Of a stretch of 54,533 nt of DNA, positions 25,101-31,529 are shown piece after piece (position 1 is the stretch's first letter; each line of letters starts with the position of its first letter). The position numbers and the translations under genes were made by a program. Source of the stretch: Mesorhizobium plurifarium (GTDB lineage: Bacteria > Pseudomonadota > Alphaproteobacteria > Rhizobiales > Rhizobiaceae); NCBI GenBank assembly GCA_000824785.1, contig CCNB01000043.1, forward strand, positions 618,622-673,154. The letters run 5' to 3'. The notes beneath the pieces are model-generated. The model was given only the letters and a program-made list of their open reading frames with translations, had not been told where the DNA came from and searched no databases.

Positions 25101-27313
25101 CCGCCGCCGATCGACTGCACGATGATGCCGGCCGAGCGCTCGCCGAAGGTCTCGACCGAGCCGTTATAGGTCGTGTGGACGGCAACGCCGGCGCCCGCGG
25201 CGCCCGCGCCGCCGCCGATGCCGACGTTAGCAGCAACCGCAAACGTTCCGGCGAACCCTCCGTTACCGCCACCACCGCCGATCGACTGCACGATCAGGCC
25301 GGCCGAATCCGCTCCATGCGTGATGATAGTTTGATTGCCACCGTCGGGCGTCCGGAAAAAAACCTCGCCGCCGTCACCCCCCTTGCTGCCCGAGCCCCCG
25401 ACACCAACGCTGGCACCCAAACTGCCCGCTGCCGAGAACCCGCCATTGCCGCCGCCGCCACCGATCGACTGCGCGATGATCCCGGCCGAACGCTGCTGCT
25501 GGGTTTCAACTTTGCCGCCACTGGTGACATCGACTTTCTTACCGGCACCTCCGGCCGCGCCCTGTCCTCCCACGCCGACCGCGGCCAACCCCGCGCCACT
25601 GAGCGCGAACCCGCCATTGCCGCCGCCCCCGCCCACGGATTGAGCCAGGATGCCGGTGGAATCGCTGCCGTTCGTATTCACCGTCGCATTCGCGATATTG
25701 TAAGTGACTTCGCCGCCATCGCCACCCGCCGCGCCGCTGCCGCCAACGGCCACGGAAACGAGAGCTCCCGCTGCGATGCTCCCTCCACCGTTGCCGCCGC
25801 CACCACCGACGGACTGGGCCAGGATGCCTATAGCGGAATTGCCATGCGTGGAGATGCTGGCGCTGGCGCCTGCTTGATTGACAGTCACGGAACCGCCATT
25901 GCCGCCGGTGCCGCCGCCACCGCCTATGGCGACCGCTATGTTCGAAAGCGCCGCTGCGCCATAGCCGCCATTGCCGCCGCCGCCACCGACCGATTGCGCC
26001 AGCACGCCATGGGCGCCATCGCCACTGCCGTCGGCACCTGTCGTGATCGTGCCGCCCACATTGGCCGTGACCGTGCCGCCGGTACCGCCGCCGCCGGCTC
26101 TACCACCGATCGAAACAATGCCGGCCGCACCGCCGCCGTCGCCACCGCCGCCGCCAACTGATTCCACCAACATGCCGATGGCGCCGGTGCCGCTGGTCTC
26201 GATCTTGCCCTCATTCGTCGCTGTCGCCGAGCCGCCATTGTTGCCGGCTGCGCCGGCGCCGCCGCCGCCGAACAGGCCGAATGCGCCGCCGCCACCACCG
26301 CCGCCACCGCCGACCGACTGAACGACCATGCCGCTGGCGAAATCACCCCTAGTGGTGATGCTGCCGGTACTGGTATTAGTGCCCTCCGCCGTTCCTCCGA
26401 TCGTTGCAGCGCCGCCATTGCCACCTTCGGATATGATGCCGAAGCCCCCCTTGCCATTGCCGCCATTGCCGCCGGCGGAGCGAACCAGCATGCCGTAGGA
26501 GAACGTCCCCGACGTGTCGATCAAACCGGCGTTGCTAGCGGAAGCGCTGCCGCCCGAGGCACCGTTGCCGCCATTGCCGCCAGCACCGAACACCGCCGCA
26601 TCGAAATCGCCGCCTTGTCCGCCATTGCCGCCGCTCGCATCGGAATAGATGCCGTAGGACGAGTTGCCCGTGGTGGTGACCGAACTGGTGACCGACGCAG
26701 TGGCGCTGGCTGTGCCGCCGGCACCGCCATTGCCCGCGTCACCGGATTCGGCAGTCGTTGACGGAGCCGCGCCGCCGCCGTCGCCACCCTGGCCCCCGAT
26801 AGCCGTCGCGACTATTCCGCTGTGATTGTCGCCGACCGTGGAGAGATCCGCATTGTTGGTGATGTCGACAGTGCCGCCGTGACCGCCGTTTCCGCCCTCG
26901 CCACCATTGGTGTGGATAGGCGTGCCGAAACCGCCATATCCGCCATTGCCGCCGTCGCCGCCATTGGCGGTTCCGACATAGGCCGACGCACCTACATTGA
27001 GCTGATCAGCATTGTTGGTGTCGTTGACGACGCCGCCATCGCCGCCATTGGCGCCGTCATCGTCATAGCCGCCAGGCCCGCGATCGGGCGCATCGGCTCC
27101 GTCTTGGTTGATTACGACTTGGGCCCGAGCGGGATGCAGGACGGAAAGCCCGGCCAGAGCCGTCGCGCCGAGCAGAAAACCGAGACGGCCCGCCAGGACT
27201 GCGGCCCGGCCGACGCTCAGGTTGAAATCGCCGGCTCCTGTTGCCCTGGCACCAGACCGATGATCCGCAATGCACAACGCACATTGCGCGCGCTGATTCG
27301 AAAACAGCGACAT
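19115..27313 (-). CDS. Giant glycine-rich autotransporter adhesin (2732 aa)
   Basis: Type Va secreted outer-membrane protein. An extended signal region of about 65 aa ends at PARAQ-VV. The passenger (about 66-2090) is built of about 28 clear repeats of roughly 60 residues, each marked by a core like GI-x-AQS(I/V)GGGGGNGG, with three or so diverged copies at the N-terminal end. A non-repeated stretch (about 2090-2430) holds a probable autochaperone and linker helix (FSQTEAELGAALTRL). A beta-barrel of about 298 aa follows, ending in SLKVSF with a terminal aromatic residue as in barrel substrates. Two cysteines lie at the barrel entry, and an unusual Cys pair occurs in one passenger repeat. Probably an adhesin or aggregation factor; ligand unknown. 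Confidence 0.92.
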   Translation of the reverse strand: MSLFSNQRAQCALCIADHRSGARATGAGDFNLSVGRAAVLAGRLGFLLGATALAGLSVLHPARAQVVINQDGADAPDRGPGGYDDDGANGGDGGVVNDTNNADQLNVGASAYVGTANGGDGGNGGYGGFGTPIHTNGGEGGNGGHGGTVDITNNADLSTVGDNHSGIVATAIGGQGGDGGGAAPSTTAESGDAGNGGAGGTASATASVTSSVTTTGNSSYGIYSDASGGNGGQGGDFDAAVFGAGGNGGNGASGGSASASNAGLIDTSGTFSYGMLVRSAGGNGGNGKGGFGIISEGGNGGAATIGGTAEGTNTSTGSITTRGDFASGMVVQSVGGGGGGGGGAFGLFGGGGAGAAGNNGGSATATNEGKIETSGTGAIGMLVESVGGGGGDGGGAAGIVSIGGRAGGGGTGGTVTANVGGTITTGADGSGDGAHGVLAQSVGGGGGNGGYGAAALSNIAVAIGGGGGTGGNGGSVTVNQAGASASISTHGNSAIGILAQSVGGGGGNGGGSIAAGALVSVAVGGSGAAGGDGGEVTYNIANATVNTNGSDSTGILAQSVGGGGGNGGFALSGAGLAAVGVGGQGAAGGAGKKVDVTSGGKVETQQQRSAGIIAQSIGGGGGNGGFSAAGSLGASVGVGGSGSKGGDGGEVFFRTPDGGNQTIITHGADSAGLIVQSIGGGGGNGGFAGTFAVAANVGIGGGAGAAGAGVAVHTTYNGSVETFGERSAGIIVQSIGGGGGNGGGVIGLSAGITVGVGGNGAGGGGAGAVEYHSASTTITTHEVNSAGLVVQSIGGGGGNGGFSFNLAAGASVGVGGKGGAAGASNTVTVGIDDGTIHTMKDHSTGILAQSVGGGGGTGGGSIAGSLSLNVGIAGNGAGGGNGNTVDVTNGADIITDGIQSHGIQAQSIGGGGGSGGFSIAVGGPSLAVGGAAADGGSAMKVTVTNSGVIQTNEDLSVGILAQAIGGGGGDGGLAGAGGLFTAVGVGGKGGGGGNGAEVEVTNTANITTKGDLAHGIMAQSVGGGGGNGGNAGAVSLGAFVGVGVAVGGDGGAGRDAMKVTVDHTGDITVSGMGAKGIIAQAIGGGGGNGGKAVAGAFSAGLYASAAVAVTVGGSGGDGGSGGEVFVKANGKIVSLTDADGSGGIVAQSIGGGGGNGGRATSIAGAVSDEVTINVGVAIGGSGGNGGQGNKVTVESGLVGGGQIITHGFQAVGILAQSVGGGGGNGGDTFGGAGGYGNSVTINASVNIGGKGGGCIGNDPTKCNNAGDVHVTNAMTVSTDGDSSSAIVAQSIGGGGGNGGTSTGGSASLGGGDGVTVNANFAMGGSGGKGGFGNTVDVINSGNLTTTGAFSSGIMAQSIGGGGGIGGSSTAKSYNIGGTSQTSVSVNMGLAGSGGGAADAMKVTVNNTGIILTSGFGSTGIMAMSVGGGGGAAGAASASDETVGGDIGSGDEGSTSVSIGVALALPGGTAGNGGEVSVTNNNWIITDGAFSYGISASSIGGGGGVGGSASAGATAEYAIGGAIAGGGGSAGNGALVEVTNNSNGFIWTKRENSIGVFAQSIGGGGGSGGAGKSTGSDGGTVDVKFSMGGLGAGGGDGGEVHVTNSGIIETDMANSHGIMAQSIGGSGGVGGAAASTSADAKVSIAASLGGLGGDGGIGKFVHVINNASGQIVTNGDNSYGVFAQSIGGGGGAAGSGSTETGEAEDVAVNLSIGGIGGSGSRGGDVTVDNHGEITTYGYLSHGIFAQSVGGGGGASGAAASASTADMSIGGAVSLPAGDGANGGHVIVNNDGVITTNKDGAIGIFAQSIGGGGGYGGTVTADTAGDSSVALQIGGFGGSGGNGGKVEVDVSGKIETFGARAHGVVAQSIGGGGGYGGDASGKASNALAIGGLGGNGGDGGDVTVTRTGEIITHGKDSIAIIAQSVGGGGGFGGAGFGRFGADDDGGGPNAIGFNTPGGTKGTGGTVKIIQSGAIETDGDRAHGIVAQAVGGGGGAGGNSSLDMNQSAAGSQGGIGDAAAATASTDSQVWVKGASSYAMFGQSATGQGNSNLVHLTAGGSLFAQGADSVAAYGESTAQGTKGNITIDLKGQYTIGGSSTGVAVMLVGGQDNTVNNNSLLYAMGATPTFSIMQSKLAAFSASLLAPGPVVPDDAILESLLDQFSPLAVTGTSGNDTFKNQKSIVGLGRVIGNVDLGGGINEFDNFADSSFVGLKSINLGAGGMFKNQGLMTNQGIGVVATVDVTGGWTQDNTGSFVTDIDLDNQITDKLTLTETGDFAGTAPLNFLSIDKLFTQYTLATGSAMTDSGITAQTLHPAVGFNFLTRVDNGTDLVLYADNPTFLELAQDPGSGTTDPGVFQMAQYLDDVEAASSPDNPMARLINMLRFSQTEAELGAALTRLTPHYAVHTFDMINRSTDTMLDQAHECTGVAAYKNTDGRCIWGTITPQAEYSRNAGAGTTSRDDTLKTMSLGGIAEVGHNWSLGATIGRTEYDSKIAFNGDELSDTKGESWQAYALAKYENNNYFVDFALGGGTGSFKGERDTHIDQVGFIPGETLDGVYLPEELLDGIGNSVTYNQDTSQFGGSARVGMTHQMGAFYLQPTLQFDARWLDVSGKEEGSVAAFSFDGSDNMFYAVTPALEVGADIPVSDIASFRIYGKAGVEFSTKQWEIEGRFAAAENLTGNPALHLTEAIDSPLYRVGAGLELNGVNGVGLAVRYNGAFGETVKQNAVSASLKVSF
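21330..26340 (-). repeat. About 28 tandem passenger repeats, roughly 183 bp each
   Basis: On the plus strand each unit carries a CCGCCGCCGCCGATCGACTG-like core, which encodes QS(I/V)GGGGG on the minus strand. Units diverge in between, so the array is old or under selection for variation. The GC-rich repetition creates long false reading frames on the opposite strand and would favour recombination and copy-number change. Confidence 0.85.
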
Positions 27314-27436
27314 GCCCCACCCCTCGTCGTGATCGCGCTCACCACCCTTAAGTCAGCGCCACGTCCCTTGCGGCTTGCAGGCCGCGTCATGCCCGTCCAA
27401 GTCGACACACCGCCCGGTTGATGAGCGATGCCTTCT

Positions 27437-27450
27437 TTAGGATATCCTAA
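27437..27450. promoter_or_regulatory. 14-bp perfect palindrome in the autotransporter upstream region
   Basis: TTAGGATATCCTAA is perfectly self-complementary and lies in the AT-richer divergent spacer, 124 bp from the autotransporter start codon. It is a plausible dimeric regulator site; no regulator is known. Confidence 0.4.
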
Positions 27451-27515
27451 CTTTTTGGTTGTGGAAGCCAAAAACTTACGTAAGGGACACTGACCAAATC
27501 GCACGGCGTTTGCCA

Positions 27516-27531
27516 GTCGTCATATGACGAC
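27516..27531. promoter_or_regulatory. 16-bp perfect palindrome in the divergent spacer
   Basis: GTCGTCATATGACGAC is perfectly self-complementary. It lies between the autotransporter (minus) and the small exported-protein gene (plus), so it could serve either promoter. Together with the 27437 palindrome it is the main signal in this gene-free stretch of about 300 bp; no confident -35/-10 pair was found. Confidence 0.4.
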
Positions 27532-27601
27532 AATCGCGCGGCTTCCGTGAGCCGCATCACGCTTTGCAGTCAGCCATGGCGTTATTGGCCGCCCCCACTA
27601 T

Positions 27602-27934
27602 ATGAAATGCATGGTTTTTCGTATGGGAGCCGCGCGGATGCTTCGTCACTCTCTGGCTGTTCTGGCCGGCGCCATGCTGGCGATCGCCATTTCTCAGGTC
27701 GCGCCGTCTTATGCGCAAATCGTCATCCCGACGAACCGCAACGCATTGGTGCAACAGAACGAGCTGCAGCAATTGCAGAACAGGTTGCAGCGGCAGCAAT
27801 ACCAGCAGCAGCAGCAACTTTATCGCGAGCTGGACCGGCCGACCCCGCCCAGGAACCAGCCCGATGTGCCGGTATATGACAAGACATGCCGGATGGAAGC
27901 GGTTGGCAACACGATTTCCAGGGTTTGCCGCTGA
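27602..27934 (+). CDS. Small Gln-rich exported protein
   Basis: Secreted or periplasmic protein of 110 aa if started at ATG 27602. ATG 27623 and 27638 are alternatives that shorten only the n-region. A signal peptide with hydrophobic core SLAVLAGAMLAIAIS is cleaved near PSYA-Q. The mature part is a Gln/Leu-rich probable coiled coil (QQNELQQLQNRLQRQQYQQQ), followed by a Pro-rich linker and a C-terminal pair of cysteines (KTCRMEAVG, SRVCR). Not recognised as a named family. It is divergent from the autotransporter operon. Confidence 0.75.
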   Translation: MKCMVFRMGAARMLRHSLAVLAGAMLAIAISQVAPSYAQIVIPTNRNALVQQNELQQLQNRLQRQQYQQQQQLYRELDRPTPPRNQPDVPVYDKTCRMEAVGNTISRVCR

Positions 27935-28005
27935 CATTTTGTTTTTTTCAGTTTATTAGCCGACTTACTTGCTGGCAAAATGGCGGATTGCAAGGGCGGT
28001 GGTTT

Positions 28006-28110
28006 TAGAGCAATTCCAGGAAAAGTGTGACACGGTCTTCCGTCAGGAATTGCGTCAGGACAGAGAAATAGAGCGGTTCGCCGTTTCGACGAAACGGTGA
28101 GACGCTCTAG
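28006..28110. repeat. TAGAGC-bounded palindromic intergenic repeat, copy 1
   Basis: Begins TAGAGCAATTCCAGGAAAAG and ends GAGACGCTCTAG, so the termini TAGAGC/GCTCTA are complementary. Inside are AGAGCGGTTCGCCGTTTC and GAAACGGTGAG. The same family recurs at 34022-34077 and 34659-34763, with a partial copy at 40751-40795. Such elements are typical of rhizobial intergenic DNA; no coding function. Confidence 0.75.
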
Positions 28111-28181
28111 GGTTTGCAGGAGGACAGGTTCTTGCCGCGCGGAGAGCGTGGGGCAAAACGCTGCTCTCACCGGAATTTGGG

Positions 28182-28643
28182 ATGGCAACGACCAAAAAGA
28201 AAGCAGTTCGCAAAGCCAGGAAAGGCCAACGGATCCGCCAGGTGGCGGCCATTCCGTATCGGTTGGGGAAAGACGGCAGCCTCGAAGTGCTGCTGGTCAC
28301 CTCGCGCACCACGCGGCGCTTCATCGTGCCGAAGGGTTGGCCGATGAAGGGCAAGAGCGGTCGCAAGGCGGCAACGATCGAAGCCCAGGAAGAAGCGGGC
28401 GTTCTGGGCAAGGCGCTGAAGCAGCCGGCCGGCACCTATTCCTATTGGAAACGCATGACCAACGGCTTCATTCGCGTCGATGTGGCGGTCTACCTGCTGC
28501 AGGTCACCGAGGAGCTCGCTGACTGGCGGGAAGCCGCGAACCGGCAGCGCGCATGGCTGCCGGCGGCAGATGCCGCATTGCTCATCGACGAGCCGGAGCT
28601 TTCGACGCTGCTGAGGGATTTGACCGTTCCGGCGGCGGCATAG
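28182..28643 (+). CDS. NUDIX hydrolase (diphosphoinositol polyphosphate phosphohydrolase-like)
   Basis: Cytoplasmic pyrophosphohydrolase of 153 aa cleaving X-diphosphate-X compounds. The N-terminus is strongly basic (ATTKKKAVRKARKGQRIRQ). The NUDIX box starts at VPKGWPMKGKS (about 49-59), and its metal-binding glutamates sit in IEAQEEAGV (E67, E70, E71). The usual first Glu and Arg of the box are replaced, as is common in DIPP-like members. ATG 28182 has only a poor ribosome site (GGAATTTGGG). Substrate uncertain. Confidence 0.85.
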   Translation: MATTKKKAVRKARKGQRIRQVAAIPYRLGKDGSLEVLLVTSRTTRRFIVPKGWPMKGKSGRKAATIEAQEEAGVLGKALKQPAGTYSYWKRMTNGFIRVDVAVYLLQVTEELADWREAANRQRAWLPAADAALLIDEPELSTLLRDLTVPAAA

Positions 28644-28779
28644 GCAATCCCTGTTCGGTGTCGTTCGGAAGGGGCGCGGCGTGGCGGCGCAGGCACAGAG
28701 CCATTCCCTGGTCAGCCGCCTCTGTTTCGTTCGCCTTCCCGCGATTGTTCCGCGGTTTCGAGTGGCCCTCATTCGCTGC

Positions 28780-28808
28780 TTGACTCATACATACCCCAAC
28801 GGTTATAC
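28780..28808 (+). promoter_or_regulatory. Sigma-70-type promoter of the arsR-like operon
   Basis: TTGACT (28780-28785) and TTATAC (28803-28808) are separated by an ideal 17 bp and point at the ArsR-family gene. The motif CCAACGGTTAT overlaps the -10, and a near copy CCAACGGGTTAT lies about 25 bp downstream. These are candidate half-sites for autorepression. Confidence 0.65.
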
Positions 28809-28840
28809 GTCAATTAATAGCCAACGGGTTATTGATTGGA

Positions 28841-29164
28841 ATGACGACCGCGCATGACATGCTGTTCAGGACGCTTGCCGATCCGACGCGGCGCGCCATC
28901 TTCGAACGTCTGTGCCGCCAGGGCGAGCAGACGGTCGGCGCGCTGACCGCGCAGGCCGGCGTATCGCAGCCGGCGGTGTCGAAGCATCTCGGCGTCCTCA
29001 AGGAGGCGGGTCTGGTGCGCGACCGCCATGAGGGGCGCCAGACCCACTACAGCGCCCAGCTCAAGGCGCTTGCGCCCTTGATGGACTGGACGCGTGACAT
29101 GGCGGGGTTTTGGGAAAGTCGGTTCGACGATCTGGAAGACCTGCTCAAAAGGATGGATCAATGA
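28841..29164 (+). CDS. ArsR-family winged-helix regulator
   Basis: DNA-binding repressor of 107 aa from ATG 28841; TTG 28832 would add three residues. The HTH is in TVGALTAQAGVSQPAVSKHL (about 32-51). It lacks the CxC metal-binding motif of ArsR/SmtB, so it is a non-metal member of the type paired with SRPBCC proteins. Its stop overlaps the start of the next gene (ATGA). It probably represses its own operon from the strong promoter at 28780. Confidence 0.9.
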   Translation: MTTAHDMLFRTLADPTRRAIFERLCRQGEQTVGALTAQAGVSQPAVSKHLGVLKEAGLVRDRHEGRQTHYSAQLKALAPLMDWTRDMAGFWESRFDDLEDLLKRMDQ

Positions 29165-29565
29165 ATGAAGCCGCAACGCGCTCCGTCATCGTCGAGCGCG
29201 AGATACCTTTTCCGCCGGAAAAGATCTGGCGCGCGCTCACCCAACCGCATCTCATCGAGGAGTGGCTGATGAAGAACGACTTCAAGCCGGTCGTGGAGCA
29301 CCGCTTCAGCCTGAACGCGGAATGGGGCGGCGTCGACTGCCGGGTGCGCACGGTCGAGCCCAACAGGACCCTGTCCTACAGCTGGGACACCAAGGACCTC
29401 GAGAGCGTGGTCACCTGGACGCTCACCCCGACGGGCACGGGCACGCATCTGCGCATGGAGCAGGTCGGCTTCCGCACCGATCAGGAGCCGTACTACCGCG
29501 GCGCCACGGTGGGCTGGAAACGCAACTTCACGGCCCTGGAGCAGCTGCTTTCGCGGATCGATTGA
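29161..29565 (+). CDS. SRPBCC/AHSA1-like protein
   Basis: Small ligand-binding protein of 134 aa with the START/SRPBCC helix-grip fold. REIPFPPEKIWRALTQPHLI opens the domain, GGVDCRVRTVEPNRTLSYSW is the middle, and VGWKRNFTALEQLL the C-terminal helix. Pairs of ArsR and AHSA1-like genes are common; the ligand is unknown. ATG 29161 overlaps the regulator stop and is therefore preferred over starts inside the regulator gene. Confidence 0.88.
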   Translation: MNEAATRSVIVEREIPFPPEKIWRALTQPHLIEEWLMKNDFKPVVEHRFSLNAEWGGVDCRVRTVEPNRTLSYSWDTKDLESVVTWTLTPTGTGTHLRMEQVGFRTDQEPYYRGATVGWKRNFTALEQLLSRID

Positions 29566-29643
29566 CGTCCGCCGAAGCCTCAAAAGACAGACACGGGTCC
29601 CGGCGGGGCGGCAAACCGCAGGCGTAAGCAATGGAGACACGAA

Positions 29644-30036
29644 ATGAAGATCAAGCTGACCAGCATCTATGTCGACGACCAGGAAAAGGCGCTCGGTTTC
29701 TACACCGACGTGCTGGGCTTCACCAAGAAGGCCGACTTCACCAACGGACCGTTTCGCTGGCTAACTGTCGTCTCTCCGGACGACCCTGACGGCACCGAGC
29801 TGCAGCTGGCGCTCAACGACAATCCGGCCGCAAAAACCTATCAGCAGGCCATCTTCAAGCAGGGCCAGCCGGCGCTGATGCTGTTCACCGACGACGTCAA
29901 GGCCGACCATGAGCGCATCAAGGCCAATGGCGGCACCTTCGCCATGGCGCCGACCGCGGTGACGGGCGCCACCATCGCGCAGCTCAACGACACCTGCGGC
30001 AACCTCGTTCAGCTCTCGCAGCTGGCGCGCTGGTAG
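29644..30036 (+). CDS. VOC/glyoxalase-like family protein
   Basis: 130-aa protein with the vicinal oxygen chelate fold: KLTSIYVDDQEKALGFYTDV at the start and LNDTCGNLVQLSQL at the end. It is one two-repeat VOC unit, as in the PhnB/extradiol-dioxygenase-like group. ATG 29644 has a GGAGACACGAA ribosome site. Same operon as the ArsR/SRPBCC genes. Whether it is a metalloenzyme or a resistance/binding protein cannot be told. Confidence 0.88.
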   Translation: MKIKLTSIYVDDQEKALGFYTDVLGFTKKADFTNGPFRWLTVVSPDDPDGTELQLALNDNPAAKTYQQAIFKQGQPALMLFTDDVKADHERIKANGGTFAMAPTAVTGATIAQLNDTCGNLVQLSQLARW

Positions 30037-30075
30037 GCAGCTTGATCCGTCTCGTCATTTGCAAGGGAGGTTAGA

Positions 30076-30309
30076 TTGAACTGGAGCAAATGGATCAGGC
30101 AGCTTCACCGCTGGCTGTCGATCATCTTCACCGTCACCGTCATTGCCAATTTCGCCGCCATGACCATGGGTCCGCCGCCCGCCTGGATCGTCTATTCGCC
30201 GTTGATCCCGCTTTTCCTGCTGCTGTTCAGCGGGCTCTACATGTTCGTGCTGCCCTATATCGGCAGGCAGCGCGGTGAGCCGGCGGGCGAGCGCACGGGA
30301 TCGGCCTGA
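30076..30309 (+). CDS. Small two-helix membrane protein (77 aa)
   Basis: Starts with TTG 30076 behind a strong AAGGGAGG site. Two hydrophobic helices are visible (about 13-32, LSIIFTVTVIANFAAMTM, and about 40-63, SPLIPLFLLLFSGLYMFVLP), with a short charged tail. The stop overlaps the ATG of the DUF1801 gene by one base, supporting real translation. No named family recognised. Confidence 0.75.
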   Translation: MNWSKWIRQLHRWLSIIFTVTVIANFAAMTMGPPPAWIVYSPLIPLFLLLFSGLYMFVLPYIGRQRGEPAGERTGSA

Positions 30310-30752
30310 TGGCGAAGGCGAAATCGAAGGCTGCCGGGTCCGCGAACGCGAAACCTGCCCTGCTTTCAGGCGGCAACCCGCAGATCGCCAAGGGCTATGG
30401 CGACGCTCCCGTGCAGGCCTACATCGCGGCGATGCCGGGCTGGAAGAGCGAGGTCGGGCGCCGGCTCGACCAACTCATCATGGACGCCGTCCCCGACGTG
30501 CAGAAGGCCGTCAAATGGAACTCTCCATTCTACGGCATGGAAGGCGAAGGCTGGTTCCTCGGCATCCACTGCTTCGCCAGATACATCAAGGTGGCGTTCT
30601 TCCGAGGCCTGTCGCTGGAGCCCGTGCCGCCGGTCGAATCCAGGAGCAAGGACACACGCTATCTCCACATCCATGAGAGCGATCGGCTCGACGAGGCGCA
30701 GTTCGTCTCCTGGGTGAAGCAGGCAAGCCAGTTGCCCGGGGAACGGATGTAA
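30309..30752 (+). CDS. DUF1801 domain protein (first of two)
   Basis: 147-aa cytoplasmic protein. After a Lys/Ala-rich N-terminus it has the DUF1801 (YdhG-like) pattern: VQAYIAAMPGWKSEVGRRLD, VQKAVKWNSPFYGMEG, FARYIKVAFFRG. The family's fold is related to frataxin-like/iron-binding proteins but its function is unsettled. Translationally coupled to the preceding small membrane protein. Confidence 0.85.
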   Translation: MAKAKSKAAGSANAKPALLSGGNPQIAKGYGDAPVQAYIAAMPGWKSEVGRRLDQLIMDAVPDVQKAVKWNSPFYGMEGEGWFLGIHCFARYIKVAFFRGLSLEPVPPVESRSKDTRYLHIHESDRLDEAQFVSWVKQASQLPGERM

Positions 30753-30828
30753 GCGCGCGAACGATCAAGCGCCGTCTCCCTGACAGAGACACGATTGCAA
30801 TTTCCATTCAGCCGCAGGAGAACCGAAC

Positions 30829-31227
30829 ATGAAAAAAGACAGCGCCCAGGGCGAGAAGTCTCCATCCGAGCTGATCGATGCGAGGATCGAGGAGCTCGGC
30901 GACTGGCGCGGAGAGACGCTTGCCCGGCTCCGCGCCCTGATCCGGCAAGCCGCGCCCGAAGCGGTCGAGACGTGGAAATGGCGCGGCGTGCCGGTCTGGG
31001 AGGATGCCGGCATGATCTGCACCGGCGAGACCTACAAGGCCGTCGTCAAGCTGACCTTCGCCAGGGGCGCAGCGCTGCCCGATCCCAAAAAGCTCTTCAA
31101 CTCCAGCCTTGAAGGCAATACCAGGCGCGCCATCGATTTCAAGGAAGGCGACCCGATCGACGCCGACGCCCTGAAGGCGCTCGTCCGCGAAGCCGTGAGC
31201 CTCAACAGATCGAAGACCAAACGCTGA
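30829..31227 (+). CDS. DUF1801 domain protein (second of two)
   Basis: 132-aa protein with ARIEELGDWRGETLARLRAL, PEAVETWKWRGVPVWEDAG and YKAVVKLTFARGA, the DUF1801 pattern again, followed by a Ser/Lys-rich tail. ATG 30829 has a CAGGAGAA site. It lies 76 bp after the first copy and is too diverged from it to be a recent duplication. Confidence 0.87.
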   Translation: MKKDSAQGEKSPSELIDARIEELGDWRGETLARLRALIRQAAPEAVETWKWRGVPVWEDAGMICTGETYKAVVKLTFARGAALPDPKKLFNSSLEGNTRRAIDFKEGDPIDADALKALVREAVSLNRSKTKR

Positions 31228-31529
31228 GAGGCGGCAACCGAGGGGCGCTATCGGATTGATTTTGCCGAATTTTACTTCGGCGCGCTCGCACCAGGGATAT
31301 TTACTATGCGCCAAATATCGCCATCACCCAGCGTAAACGTCCTTCAGTTGCTGAGCAATAATTCGTGAAACAAATACTGGACAAATTTATCGGCCGTTAA
31401 GCCAGGCGCGCTATCTGGATCGGTGTCGCCAGTAACCGGGCGACATGCGGGGAAGAACATCGTCTCAACCGACGGATGAGCCGGTCGGACAGACACCGAG
31501 GGAGCCAGAACGAGCTCCATGGGAATGGG
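31228..31529. other. 302-bp gene-free region before the GGDEF/EAL gene
   Basis: No credible ORF. It holds two perfect inverted repeats: GCCGAA-6-TTCGGC (31264-31281), possibly a weak terminator for the DUF1801 gene, and GATATTT-10-AAATATC (31296-31319), a possible operator. An AT-richer stretch follows (31340-31400). The promoter of the GGDEF/EAL gene must lie here but no clean hexamer pair is visible. Confidence 0.5.

Noticed and set aside
24611..26161. 516-aa plus-strand frame in the passenger repeats
   Set aside because: Same artefact of repeated GC-rich codons on the other strand.
21330..26340. CRISPR array suggested by regular repeats
   Set aside because: The period is about 183 bp, lies inside a single open reading frame and encodes protein repeats; there are no 20-40 bp repeat/spacer units or cas genes.
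27317..27430. Possible leader gene within the autotransporter upstream region
   Set aside because: Only non-conserved-looking frames with poor starts are present; the palindromes suggest regulatory DNA instead.
31264..31281. Rho-independent terminator after the DUF1801 gene
   Set aside because: The GCCGAA/TTCGGC stem is short and is not followed by a T-run, so it is kept only as a note in the gene-free region.
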